Assembly (NCBI RefSeq): GCF_002127325.2
Contig: NC_035448.2
Location: 114,477,660-114,541,659 of the forward strand
Source: Helianthus annuus
Taxonomy: Eukaryota > Streptophyta > Magnoliopsida > Asterales > Asteraceae
Direction: 5' to 3'
Length of the DNA: 64,000 nucleotides
Shown here: positions 43,907 to 56,600 of the stretch, in pieces
How positions within the stretch are numbered: position 1 is the first letter of the stretch
How the letters are laid out: each line of letters opens with the position of its first letter
Notes under the pieces: model-generated
What the model was told of the DNA's origin: nothing
What the model saw: only the letters and a program-made list of their open reading frames with translations
Database searches by the model: none
Program-made: the position numbers and the translations under genes

Positions 43907-46900
43907 ATGGCGAATCCTAATGGAGGAAGTAGTCATACAAATGAAGATGATTATGATAATGCCCAAATAAATTTAACGGGCGCTCAACTCAAGGCTCTTG
44001 TCGACAACACTGTGCAAGCAGCTCTGGATCGACAATATACAGAGTCTCGAAGCAGAACAGTTTCCAAACCACCATCAAAGCCAAAGACACACTCAAAAAC
44101 CCACAGCAAATCACTATCCAAACCCAAGAAAGACGACGACAATCACTCGTCAAATGAAAATAGTGTTCGTCGCGAAAGGGAGTATACTGATGCTTCCTAT
44201 GCCAGGGGCTGCACATACAAGTACTTTGTGTCTTGTAAACCCCGAGACCTTACGGGGGAGAAAGGTGCCGTCGAATGTATGACATGGTTGGATGAGATGG
44301 ACACAGTGGTGGACATCAGTGGCTGCGCGGAAAGGGATGTAGTGAAGTTTGTGTCGCAGTCATTTAAGGGCGAGGCCCTAGCTTGGTGGAGGGCGCTGGA
44401 TCAGGCCTCGGGAAAAGCTGTGCTTTACAGCATGACGTGGGAGGAATTTGTTTCTCTCATTAGAGAAAATTACTGCCCTCAGCATGAGGTGGAGAAGATA
44501 GAGTCCGATTTTGTGTCATTGGTGATGACAAATCTGGACTGCCAGGCCTACTTAACGAGCTTCAACACGATGTCTCGCTTGGTTCCATACCTAGTCACCC
44601 CGGAACCAAGGAGGATTGCTCGTTTTATCGGGGGGTTAGAACCCGCGATAAAGGCTAGTGTGAAGGCCTTTCGGCCAATGACCTTCAGGTCTGTGACTGA
44701 CCTCTCTTTGTCCCTCACGATGGACGCGGTCCGACTGAGATCGCAGAGGAACAAAGAGGACGAAAAGAGGAAGCGTGAGGATGATACCTCGCGAAGGTCG
44801 GGAAAGAAACATCGTGGGAACGGTGATGGCAAGAGAGGAACGGAGTCGAGAAAAGATGGGCAACAAACCGGAGAGAAGCCCAAATGCAAAAACTGCCAAA
44901 AATTCCACTTTGGGAAATGCAGGTTTGGGCCGAACTCACAGTCCCAGTCAAAGACGCATGCTTGTGGACTGTGCAAGTCCAAAGACCACAAGACTGTGGA
45001 CTGTAAGAAGATTAAAGACGCGACCTGCTACAACTGTAGTGAGAAGGGGCACATCAGGAGCAACTGCCCCAAGCTTGCCAAGAAGACCGAGGAAACCAAA
45101 AAGAATAACGCTAGAGTCTTCAAAATGGATGTGAAGGAAGCGTTGCAGGACGACAACGTAATCACAGGTACTTTTCTCGTGAATAATATATTTGCAAGAG
45201 TACTTTTCGATTCAGGCGCTGACAAATCCTTCGTAGACCAAAAATTTTGCAAACTGTTGAATATGCCTGTCAAAACTCTAAATGTGAAATACGAGGTAGA
45301 GCTAGCAGACGGCACAGTAGAAACCGTCTCCACTATATTAGATGGATGTATTATATCCATTAAGAACCATTATTTTCCTCTATCTCTACTTCCCTTTAAT
45401 CTAGCTGGTTTTGACATCGTTCTGGGCATGGACTGGTTAGCGCACAACCAGGCCCAGATCGTCTGCAATAGAAAACAAATTGTGCTAAAGACCCCGACTG
45501 GTGAATCGCTCACCATTCGAGGGGATACACTGTATGGATTGCCCGAGAACGTAACTATGCTCAAAGCTTCAAGATGCTTGAAAAGAGGCTGTGTCATCTA
45601 CATGGCGCAAGTGATTATGGAAGAACCCAAATCAAGGATAGAAGACATTCCTATCATTGCGGAGTATCCAGAAGTTTTCCCCGAAGATCTACCTGGGTTG
45701 CCACCAGATAGGCAGGTGGAATTCAGAATAGATATCATCCCTGGAGCAGCTCCTATCGCTAGAGCACCCTACAGGCTAGCACCGACTGAAATGAAGGAAT
45801 TGAGGACCCAGCTGGATGAACTGTTAGCAAAAGGTTTTATCAAGCCTAGTTCGTCTCCCTGGGGGGCACCTGTCCTGTTTGTGAAGAAAAAGGACGGATC
45901 GATGCGTCTGTGCATCGATTATCGTGAACTTAATAAGGTCACGATAAAGAATAGATACCCACTGCCAAGAATCGACGATTTGTTTGATCACTTGCAAGGG
46001 GCTAGCTATTTCTCAAAGATCGACTTGAGGTCGGGCTACCATCAGCTGAAGGTCAGAGACGAAGACGTGCATAAAACAGCATTTAGGACTCGCTACGGTC
46101 ACTACGAGTTCCTAGTGATGCCTTTTGGGCTCACAAATGCACCGGTTGCGTTCATGGATCTCATGAATCGCGTCTGTAAGCCGTACTTGGACAAATTTGT
46201 CATCGTATTCATCGACGACATTCTTATCTATTCAAGGAATAAAGCCGACCATGAGAGACACCTACGATGTATTCTCGAACTGCTGCATCGCGAGAAACTC
46301 TATGCCAAATTCTCTAAATGCGAATTCTGGCTACGAGAAGTCCAATTTCTTGGACATGTCGTAAGCGAGCGTGGTATCCAGGTGGATCCCGCTAAGGTAG
46401 AGGCGGTCATGAACTGGCAAGAGCCAAAGACGCCCACAGAGATCCGTAGTTTTCTGGGATTGGCAGGATACTACAGGAGATTCATTGAGAATTTCTCAAG
46501 GATTGCTGCGCCCTTAACTTCTCTAACCAAGAAGAAGGAAAAGTTTATTTGGGGCCCCAAGCAGCAAGAATCCTTTGATATTTTAAAACAAAGGCTGAGC
46601 AACGCTCCGGTGTTGACGCTACCGGAAGGTACAGAAGAGTTCGTAGTTTACTGCGACGCGTCACACACTGGCATGAGGTGTGTGCTCATGCAGAAAGGCA
46701 AGGTGATTGCCTATGCTTCAAGACAGTTAAAGGTGCACGAAAAGAATTACACCACCCATGACTTGGAGTTGGGTGCCGTTGTATTCGCACTAAAACTGTG
46801 GAGGCATTATCTATACGGAATCAAGTTTGTGATCTATTCAGATCACAAAAGCCTTTAACATCTATTCAATCAGAAGGAGCTAAACATGAGGCAACGCCAT

Positions 46901-48469
46901 TGGATGGAGACCTTGAATGATTATGATTGTGAGATCAGGTACCATCCCGGCAAAGCGAATGTATTCGCTGATGCCCTGAGCCGGAAAGAAAGGATGAAAC
47001 CCATCCGCATCAATGCCAAGAGCATTGAAGTCAAGAATAACTTAATTGAAAGGATATTAGCTGCACAGCGAGAGGCTGTGTTGGAAGCTAATTATCATAA
47101 GGAAAAGTTAGGAGTAACTGAAGAGCAGTTAACTCTTCACAAGGATGGACTGTTGAGACTGAATGGACGAATATGGGTTCCTATTTACGGAGGACTACGA
47201 GATGTTATCCTCCAGGAAGCCCATAGTTCCAAATATTCTGTCCATCCTGGAGCAGATAAAATGTATCAGGATTTAAAGGCAAACTATTGGTGGATAGGCT
47301 TGAAAAAGTCTGTAGCCGCCTATGTAGCCAAATGCTTGACTTGTGCGCAAGTCAAGGCTGAGCATCAAAAGCCATCTGGCTTGCTACAACAGCCTGAACT
47401 TCCTGAATGGAAATGGGAGTGTGTAACTATGGATTTTATCACCAAGTTACCAAAAACAAGCAAAGGAAACGACACAATATGGGTTATAGTCGATCGACTG
47501 ACTAAGTCAGCTCATTTCTTACCCATCAAGGAGACTTATAGCTCCGACACTTTAGCCCAGCTGTATGTTGATAAGATTGTGGCCTTACATGGCATACCTG
47601 TATCTATTATCTCTGACAGGGATACTAGATACACGTCTCATTTCTGGAAGAGTTTCCAACAATCTTTGGGCACACGTTTGAATTTCAGTACGGCTTACCA
47701 TCCTCAGACAGACGGTCAGAGTGAGCGTACTATTCAAACGTTAGAAGACATGCTGCGAGCATGTGCTATCGATTTAGGTGGTAGTTGGGATAAGAACCTA
47801 CCCCTAATCGAATTCTCCTACAACAATAGCTACCATACCAGCATAAAGGCTGCGCCTTTCGAGGCATTATACGGTAGGAAGTGTAGATCGCCTGTTTGTT
47901 GGGCGGAAGTGGGAGAGGTCCAATTATCAGGACCAGAGATAGTTTTCGAGACAACGGACAAGATTGTCCAGATCCGGGAACGTCTCAAAGCTGCCCGAGA
48001 TAGGCAGAAAAGTTACGCTGATCCGAAGCGTAAAGATTTTCACTTCGAGATAGGTGAAAAAGTGTTACTAAAAGTATCACCCTGGAAGGGGGTGATGCGT
48101 TTCGGTAAGAAGGGTAAACTGAACCTGCGATACATAGGACCTTTTGAGGTTATCGAACGTGTCGGGTCAGTTGCCTATAAGTTGAACTTACCGGAAGAGC
48201 TCAATGGAATCCACAACGTGTTCCACATCTGCAATCTAAAGAAGTGCTTCGCTGATGAATCATTAGTGATCCCACACACAGATGTGCATATAGATGAAAG
48301 CTTGAAGTTTGTGGAGAAGCCTTTGTCGATTGAAGACCGACAGGTGAAAAAGCTCCGAAGAAAACATGTGCCGATAGTTAAGGTTAAATGGGATGCCCGG
48401 AGAGGTCCCGAATTCACGTGGGAAGTTGAATCCACGATGAAAGAGAAATATCCCTATTTATTTGAGTAA
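43907..48469 (+). pseudogene. gag-pol: gag-pol polyprotein of element 2, one premature stop
   Basis: A single 1520-codon frame is interrupted only by TAA at 46856-46858 (codon 984, where elements 1 and 3 have Gln). Gag spans about residues 1-400 with CCHC knuckles, including one at 374 ([14 protein letters not shown]). Protease DSGAD is at 435, RT FIDD at 768-771, RNase H with catalytic YCDAS at about 915. Integrase has an [12 protein letters not shown] zinc-binding region and D1176, D1237 and E1273, an exact DD35E. A GPF motif and a chromodomain-like end ([15 protein letters not shown]) finish it. The chromodomain would steer insertion to heterochromatin. The stop separates RNase H from integrase, so integrase is lost unless read through. 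Confidence 0.93.
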
Positions 48470-48504
48470 ATCTCGGGTCGAGATTTATTTTAAGGGGGTG
48501 AGGA
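48468..48504 (+). other. Stop-codon hairpin and polypurine tract of element 2
   Basis: AAATCTCG (48468-48475) and CGAGATTT (48479-48486) form a perfect 8-bp stem around GGT, overlapping the stop codon. The tract AAGGGGGTGAGGA (48492-48504) primes plus-strand synthesis and abuts the LTR. Confidence 0.88.
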
Positions 48505-50189
48505 TGTAACACCTCGAAATTTTGTGTCCAATAATGTATTGACACGTGTCTTAAGTTTACACGTGGCGCTTTATATTTAATAAAGGACTAATGTTGACAA
48601 ACCTTGAAAGTATATAAATTCGAGGGTTATAAATGTCAAACAAGGGTAAGTATACTGTATAGTAACCCTAAACGATGCTCGTACCTTCAAACGAATAAAT
48701 CATGGGTCGTACGGAAGCGAAACGCAGAAGAAAGTGAGAGATTACAAGTTACGGGGGTTAACTGTGTCAACATGTTTAATTATACCTCTGAGTGACCCTT
48801 TGACGTACCCGAGGCTTTGTAACAGTAAAATACGCTCACTGGAATATACTGTATAAATTCCGCGAAGTTCCGTTTTAAAACGAGAAAGTTATGATCAAAT
48901 TCGTACGAGAAGGGCTAAAAGCGTCAACAATGAAAGTTAAGGCTTTCCGAATAATTAAGAAGATAACCGGGGACTTAACAGTACGGGTAAATAACACGAG
49001 GCCCTTAGTTGTAAATAATCAAGGGCCAAATCGCAAGGTTACCCCTTCAAACCCGAAAGGTCAGGTTATTAATTACCAAAGATTTCGTTACTAATTACAA
49101 GATTTTGTTAATCATTACGAAAAGATTGAAAAAGATTTAAAAATAACCTTTACGGACCGCAAGGGTCCTGCCTTACGGACCGTAAAGGGGTGAATGATTA
49201 AGCTTGTCTCCGCCACAGGCTTACGGACCGCAAGGCCCAAGCCATACGGTCCGTAAGCGATGCCCAGCGACAGAAAGTTGGCTGTTGGCTGTTTAAAGCG
49301 GTAAAACATTTAAGAATGGGTTTCCCAGAGGTATGGGCGTCCCCTACTCGACCCATAGCACCTTAGGACACCTGCCATTCATCCATACTCATTTGTAGTG
49401 TGTGTTGTAATAATCTAGAGGCCAATCTTGTGCTATAAAGGCAATTCATAGTTCATTATTAGAACACACCTCAAAACTCAACTTCTGATCATTCTTGGAG
49501 CTCTCAAGCTTTACTCTATCATTCTAAGTCGTGCACTAACCCTCTGTAAGTTGTCTAATCTTTTGTGGTTTAGTTTTTGCTTAGTATATAGCTAAAAATC
49601 AAACCGTCGTAATTACGGTTTGACTTCGAGATTAGTCTACAATGGCTCAGTCATATCTCGAATCAAAAGTTGTTATGTGTTGGTATTTATGTGGGTAATA
49701 AACCTCTAAAAGGGTTCCCCCTGATCACCACTCTAACTAGTTCAAATGTCGAGTCAAATGTATGCTTAAAAAGTCAACGGAAAGTCATTTTTGCGATTCT
49801 TGCATAATTTGTAATATAGATGATATGAAACCTGTTTGAACACTCATAAAACATGATATTAAGTATATAAACTTGTCTAAACTCGTTTGATTCGGCCAAT
49901 GGATATATTGACCCGGTTCGGAGCCGAATGTCGCAAAAGTTTGACTTTTGCTTTGACTTCAGTTCTGACCCGTTTTAGTGCAATGTAGATATGCCTTAGG
50001 ACTCTCTTAGCACCAGGTCACGTGATGGTATCACCCTCTGTGACCGGTTCGTTGTTTGCCCGAGTCTTTTACGCATTTCCGTTAATTACTTAAAAGTTGA
50101 CCGTAACGCCCTTTTTAAAATAAAACGAGTATTTCGGACATGTGAAGGGACCATAACCTTGCTTACTAAATTCTAAGCATGTCCCTAAA
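48505..50189 (+). repeat. 3' LTR of element 2, left part
   Basis: It parallels the 5' LTR up to GTCCCTAAA at 50181-50189, where element 3 is inserted. The 5' LTR continues past this point at 39931. About 20 differences, counted by eye, separate the two LTRs over 1.69 kb. Confidence 0.93.
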
Positions 50190-52361
50190 TGTCACACCCC
50201 GGTTTCCACGTGTCTCACCGGTGGGCCCAGTGGGGGATTACCGTGAATATGTTGGCAACAATATAGTCAAACCACACAATTACATAATGCACAGCGGAAG
50301 CATAAGATAAATATATAAACTTCAACCTCTGGTTGTAATATCAAATGTATTACAGAAGTTGAATATATCCACAGCGGATCAAAATAAATAAATATTGTTC
50401 ATTCAGATACGGCATCGAGTTTGCGAGACTATTCGTGATGCTTAGGCAGCTAATACCAGCCAATTTCGTCTAGCACCTGCACTTAATCTTTTTGGGGAAA
50501 ATACGTCAGTTTACACTGGTAAATACATTCAACTGACACATTTGAAAATGTTTATTAAAATTGATTTGAATGCACAAGGCACAAACTCTTTTATAACTTG
50601 GGAAAATTATAATAAATCTTGTGAACGTTTTACATGTTCTTTTATGCGTTCAGTAGCCCGGGTCGTGCCGGGTTAAAGATTTATAGACGCACCACGTTTG
50701 CGTAAAACCGTAGTATAAAAACCAACGGCTACGTCTTTTAATTTAATGTCGACACTTTATACCGGGTGTACGCCTACACCGGGATGTCGATGGTCATGGC
50801 CATTTCGTAAAATGATGCCAAGGATATCCGGGACAACGGTCATTAAACCCCCCAAAGGCTTATAAGCAACAAAACTGTTTAAATGAGCCGATCATATTAT
50901 TTAATTAACCACCTAAGCGATGGAAGAATATAATGCTCAATCAAGCGGTATTAATATACCGTAACCCAAGCCCATATAGGGGAAATAAGTTAAAGTATTT
51001 ACCTTTGCAAGTATATTTCCTTAATTGGATTAAATCACCGATAGCTTTTACTGGGGCTCCTAATCTGGAACGAAGGTTTTAATTAACCTCTTAGAATCCT
51101 AACGAGTCTTTATAATGGCCGTAGCCTAGACCGGTTGGTTCCGATATATATAGGTATGGTTTAATCGCGCGAAAAGGCGAAAACCGAGAATGGAGTGTGA
51201 TTCTGACCCAACAAGTTCAGAGACTTGTTTTATATGGGTTTATGGTTCACACTCTGGATTTTGGGGTTCAAATAATATAATTTGACCCGTATCGGCTAAT
51301 TTATGAAAACTAGTTTCATAAGCCGAACCGTGCGCGCAATAGGCGAAACGGTTAACTATGAGAGTCGTACGCTTATTTCCTAAGTCAATATGCCTTAAAT
51401 GGGTTGTGGTATCAGTAGGATACCTTCCGTGACGCCCGTAACGAGTTTAAGTTAATATTATGCCCCGTAGGGGCTTTTCGGTCATTTTAAAGACTTTAAA
51501 AGGGCTTTTCGAGTTCTACAGGAAATCTGAGTTTCCCGAACAGCTTATAAAGCTTAAAATACTTTATTTATTATTTAAAACTAGTAGCAACTGGAATCGG
51601 GTCAAAAGACCTTGTAGAACTCATGTTTTGGCCGAAAAGGGCATATTCGGTATTTACCGAACCGTAGCCATAACCGCAGGTTATGAGCGAGGTAAAAATT
51701 ATTAAAAATCTTTAAAATTCCCAAAATATTATTTTAATATAGTGGGTAAGAGTTTTGGTGACGAAATCTTGGTTTAGATAGGTGTTATGCTAATGGCGCC
51801 GTTAATTACTAAAGTTTACTTTAAATGCGCTATTTAGCATAACTCTCATTCTAGACCTCGGATTGACGTGAAACTTTAAGGACATGCCTATAATTTAATA
51901 AGCAAGGTTTTGGTCCGTTCACGTGTCCGAAATACTCGTTTTAATTTCAAAAGGCCGTTACGGTCAACTTTTAGGCGAATGACGGAAATGCGCAAAAGAC
52001 TCGGATAACTCATGAACCGATCACAGAGGTTTATACTGACATGTGACCTGGTCCTAAGAGAGTCCTAAGGTATATTTATACCTCACTAAAATGGGTCAGA
52101 ACTGAAGTCAAAGCAAAAGTCAAACTTTTGCGACATTCGGCTCCGAACCGGTTCAATATAGCAAATGATCGATTCAAACGAGCGCAAACAAGTTTATATA
52201 CTTAATATCATGTTTTATAAGTGTCAAAACAGGTTCCATAGCATATACATTACAGATTATGCATAAATCGCTAAAATAGCTTTCTGTTGACTTTTTAACC
52301 GCACGTTTGACTCGATATTTGACATAGTTAGAGTGGTGATCAGGGGGAACCTTTTTAGAGG

Positions 52362-52633
52362 TTTATTACCCACATAATTACCTACTCCAAACTACTTTTG
52401 ATCCGTCATATGACTGAACCGTTTGCAAGTTATTGTAATGACAACCGTTAGTTACGACGGTTGTGTTTATAAGCTATATCTATGGAAATGTATGACCAAA
52501 ATGGTTATGAACGACTTACAGAAGTGTGTTCTTGCTTATAGAGCAGAGAAGGGTGCTTGGAAGCTCCTTAGAATGATCAGAGATGTATGTTTGAGTTGTG
52601 TGAATGTTATGAGCCAATGTGGCTTATTTATAG
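52362..52633 (-). promoter_or_regulatory. Promoter and R-region landmarks of element 3 (3' LTR copy)
   Basis: On the minus strand: TATA box CTATAAATA (52625-52633), donor GTAAGT (52514-52519), hairpin arms ACAACCGT and ACGGTTGT (52457-52464 and 52441-52448) around 8 nt, and AATAAA (52362-52367). The 5' LTR copy lies 10651 bases to the right; there one hairpin base has changed (near 63110). Confidence 0.75.
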
Positions 52634-52807
52634 TGCTCAAAAGCCTTCAAGATCATTACACAACAGTCTACAATTGATCATGGATCATGGGCAGGTGTCC
52701 CTAAGGTGTATGGGTCAAGTGTAGGGTGCCCATGCCTCATTTATTGAGGTTTGATCGTTCACAATGCTCAAAAGGTAAGAAACTACAATGTTTCTGCATC
52801 TGGGCAC

Positions 52808-52940
52808 TTTACGCGACCCGCATGGGAGTTCCCATGCACTTTTACGCGGGTCGCCTAAAGTTCAAATATCAGGCATGTAATTTAGGAGGCTCACGGCCCG
52901 CCTACACTTAAGCCTAACCTTCACGCGGGTCGCGAGAGGT
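52808..52940 (-). repeat. Palindromic ACGCGGGTCGC cassette in U3 of element 3
   Basis: The plus strand shows ACGCGACCCGC, then TGGGAGTTCCCA, then ACGCGGGTCGC, then a degenerate ACGGCCCGCC and another ACGCGGGTCGCG. The cassette lies about 175 bp upstream of the TATA box in the minus-strand sense. The 5' LTR copy is at 63459-63591. Confidence 0.8.
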
Positions 52941-53579
52941 CTGTTTTTCAGATTTTTAAAATCTTTTGTAATGATTATCAGAATCCGGTAATTAATAACG
53001 AAATCTTTCGTAATGATTTACCTGACCTTTCGGGTTTGAAGGGGTAACTTTGCGGTTTGGCCCTCGGTTATTTACCGATAGGGGCCTCGTGTTATATACC
53101 CGCATTATAAAGTCCCCGGTTAGTTTATTAATTATTTGGAAAGCCTTAACTTTCACTGTTGACGCTTTTAACCCTTCTCATACGAATTTGAGTATAACTC
53201 TTTCGTTTTAAGACGGAACTTCGCGGAATTTATACAGTATATTCTAGTGAGCGTATAATACTGTTACGAAGTCTTGGGAACGTTAAAGGGTCACTCAGAG
53301 GTAATATTAAACATGTTGACACAGTTAACCCCTGTAGCTCGTAATCTCTCACTTTCTTCCGCGTTTCGTTTCTGTACGATCTATGATTTATTCGTTTGAA
53401 GGTTCAAGCATTATTTAGGGTTACTATACAGTATATTTTCCCTTGTTGACATTTATAACCCTCGAATTTATATACTTTCAAGGTTTGTCAAAATTGGTCC
53501 TTTATTTAATATCAATGCCACGTGTAAACAAATGACACGTGTTAACACATTATTGGACACAAAAATTCGAGGTGTTACA

Positions 53580-53616
53580 TCCTCACCCCCTTAAAATAAA
53601 TCTCGACCCGAGATTT
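53580..53616 (-). other. Polypurine tract and stop-codon hairpin of element 3
   Basis: The minus strand reads AAGGGGGTGAGGA next to the LTR. Upstream, AAATCTCG and CGAGATTT (53598-53616) form a perfect 8-bp stem around 3 nt, overlapping the stop codon. Confidence 0.88.
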
Positions 53617-56600
53617 ACTCAAATAAATAGGGGTACTTTTCTTTCATTGTAGCTTCGACTTCCCACGTATATTCAGGACCTCTACGAGCATCCCATTTGA
53701 CTTTTACAATCGGTACGTGCTTTCTGCGAAGCTTCTTCACCTGTCGATCTTCAATCGACAAAGGTTTTTCTATAAATTTTAAGCTCGCATCTATATGCAC
53801 ATCTATGTGTGGGATCACCAATGATTCATCGGCGAAGCACTTTTTGAGATTGCAGATGTGGAACACATTGTGAATTCCATTGAGCTCTTCAGGCAAGTTC
53901 AACTTATAGGCAACTGACCCGACCCTTTCAATGACCTCAAAAGGTCCTATGTATCTTGGACTCAGTTTGCCTTTCTTGCCGAATCGCATCACCCCCTTCC
54001 AGGGTGATACCTTAAGCAACACTTTTTCACCTACTTCGAAGTGAAGATCCTTACGCTTTGGATCAGCGTAGCTCTTCTGCCTATCGCGGGCAGCCTTGAG
54101 ACGTTCCCGGATCTGGACAATCTTGTCCGTTGTCTGGAAAACAATCTCTGGTCCCGATAATTGGACCTCTCCTACTTCCGCCCAACAAACAGGCGATCTA
54201 CATTTCCTACCGTATAGTGCCTCAAAAGGCGCAGCCTTTATGCTGGTGTGGTAGCTATTATTGTAGGAGAATTCGATCAGGGGTAGGTTTTTATCTCAGT
54301 TACCACCTAAATCGATCGCACATGCACGAAGCATGTCTTCTAGCGTTTGGATAGTACGCTCACTTTGACCGTCCATCTGTGGATGGTAAGCCGTACTAAA
54401 GTTTAAACGCGTGCCCAAAGATTGCTGGAAACTTTTCCAGAAGTGAGATGTGTATCTAGTATCCCTGTCGGAGATAATAGACACAGGTATGCCGTGTAAG
54501 GCTACAATCTTATCAACATAAAGTTGGGCTAGCATATCGGAGCTATACGTCTCCTTGATGGGTAGAAAGTGAGCCGATTTAGTCAGCCTATCGACTATGA
54601 CCCATATTGTATCGTTTCCTTTCCTGGTTTTGGGTAACTTGGTTATGAAATCCATAGTTACGCATTCCCATTTCCACTCGGGAAGTTCAGGCTGTTGTAG
54701 CAAGCCAGACGGCTTTTGGTGCTCGGCTTTGACTTGGGCACAAGTCAAGCACTTTGCTACGTGGGCGGCTACAGACTTTTTCAAGCCTATCCACCAATAA
54801 TTTGCCTTTAAGTCTTGGTACATCTTATCAGCACCAGGATGAACTGAGTATTTGGAACTATGGGCTTCCTGGAGAACAACATCTCGTAGTCCTCCATAAA
54901 TCGGAACCCATATACGTCCGTTCAGCCTCAAGATTCCATCCTTGCTAAGAGTCAACTGCTCCTCGGTTACTCCCAGCTTTTCATTTGGATAGTTAGCTTC
55001 CAACACAGCCTCTCGCTGTGCAGCTAATATCCTTTCAATTAAATTGTTCTTGACTTCAATGCTCTTGGCATTGATTCGAATAGGTTTTACCCTTTCTTTT
55101 CTGCTCAAGGCATCGGCGACTACATTCGCCTTGCCGGGATGGTACCTGATCTCGCAATCATAGTCATTCAGGGTTTCCATCCAACGGCGCTGCCTCATGT
55201 TCAACTCCTTCTGGTTGAACAGGTGCTGGAGGCTTTTGTGATCAGAATAGATCACGAACTTAACACCATAAAGGTAATGCCTCCATAATTTCAGTGCAAA
55301 TACAACGGCACCCAACTCCAAATCATGGGTGGTGTAATTCTTTTCGTGCACCTTTAATTGCCTTGAAGCATAGGCAATCACCTTGCCCTTCTGCATAAGC
55401 ACACACCCCATGCCCGTGTGTGATGCATCGCAGTAAACTACGAATTCATCTGTACCTTCTGGTAATGTCAGCACAGGTGCGTTGCTTAGCTTTTGCTTCA
55501 GTATTTCGAAGGACTCTTGCTGCTTTGGGCCCCAAACAAACTTTTCTTTCTTCTTGGTTAGGGAGGTCAAGGGCGCAGCAATCCTCGAAAAATTTTCAAT
55601 AAACCTCCGGTAGTATCCTGCTAACCCCAGGAAACTACGGATTTCGGTAGGCGTCTTTGGCTCTTGCCAGTTCATAACCGCCTCTACCTTAGCGGGATCC
55701 ACTTGGATACCACGCTCACTCACAACGTGTCCTAAAAACTGAACCTCTCGTAGCCAGAATTCACACTTTGAGAATTTGGCGTAGAGTTTCTCACGCTGTA
55801 GTAATTCGAGAATGCAACGGAGGTGCTTCTCGTGGTCTGCTTGGTTCTTGGAATATATAAGGATATCGTCGATGAAGACTATGACAAATTTGTCCAAATA
55901 CGGCTTGCAGACGCGATTCATGAGATCCATGAACGCAGCCGGTGCATTTGTGAGCCCAAAAGGCATCACTAGGAACTCGTAATGACCATAGCGAGTCCTA
56001 AATGCTGTCTTGTGTACATCTTCATCTCTGACCCTTAGCTGATGATAACCCGACCTCAAGTCGATCTTGGAGAAGTAGATTGCTCCTTGCAGTTGATCGA
56101 ATAGATCATCGATCCTTGGTAAAGGATATCTATTCTTTATAGTAACTTTATTTAGTTCTCGATAGTCGATGCACAACCGCATCGATCCATCCTTCTTCTT
56201 TACAAATAGGACAGGAGCTCCCCAGGGAGATGAACTAGGTCTGATAAAACCTTTCGCCAGCAGTTCATCCAACTGGGTCCTCAGTTCTTTCATTTCCGTC
56301 GGAGCTAATCTGTAAGGTGCTCTTGCTATCGGAGCTGCTCCAGGAATGATGTCAATTCTGAACTCCACTTGTCTATCTGGCGGCAAACCAGGTAGTTCTT
56401 CGGGAAAAACTTCGGGATATTCAGAAATGACAGGAAGATCCTCGATCTTCGGCTTCGGTTCTTCAATTATCACCAGAGCCATGTAAATTACGCAGCCTCT
56501 GTTCAAACACCTTGAAGCTTTCAGCATAGATACGTCTTCGGGCAACCCGTACTGCGTATCTCCTCGAATGGTAAGTGATTCACCACTCGGAGTCTTTAAA

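Larger units (their letters stand above)
38244..50189 (+). mobile_element. Element 2: Tekay-type Ty3/gypsy chromovirus with an extra ORF
   Basis: Complete up to the point where element 3 interrupts its 3' LTR. Order: 5' LTR, primer site, extra ORF, repeats and leader, gag-pol, stop hairpin and polypurine tract, 3' LTR part. The left target site ends TTTGG (38239-38243); the right one is outside the window. LTR identity over the shared 1.7 kb is about 98.8% by hand count. Confidence 0.93.
50190..53579 (-). repeat. 3' LTR of element 3, 3390 bp
   Basis: On the minus strand it starts TGTAACACCTCG at 53579 and ends CCGGGGTGTGACA at 50190. It is clearly the same superfamily as the element 2 LTR but differs strongly in U3. 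The small frames inside, such as 51460-51705 and 52423-52677, recur only because the LTR is duplicated. Confidence 0.93.

Noticed and set aside
51460..51705. Small frame repeated identically at 62111-62356, and pairs such as 52423 with 63074
   Set aside because: They recur only because both lie in the two LTRs of element 3.
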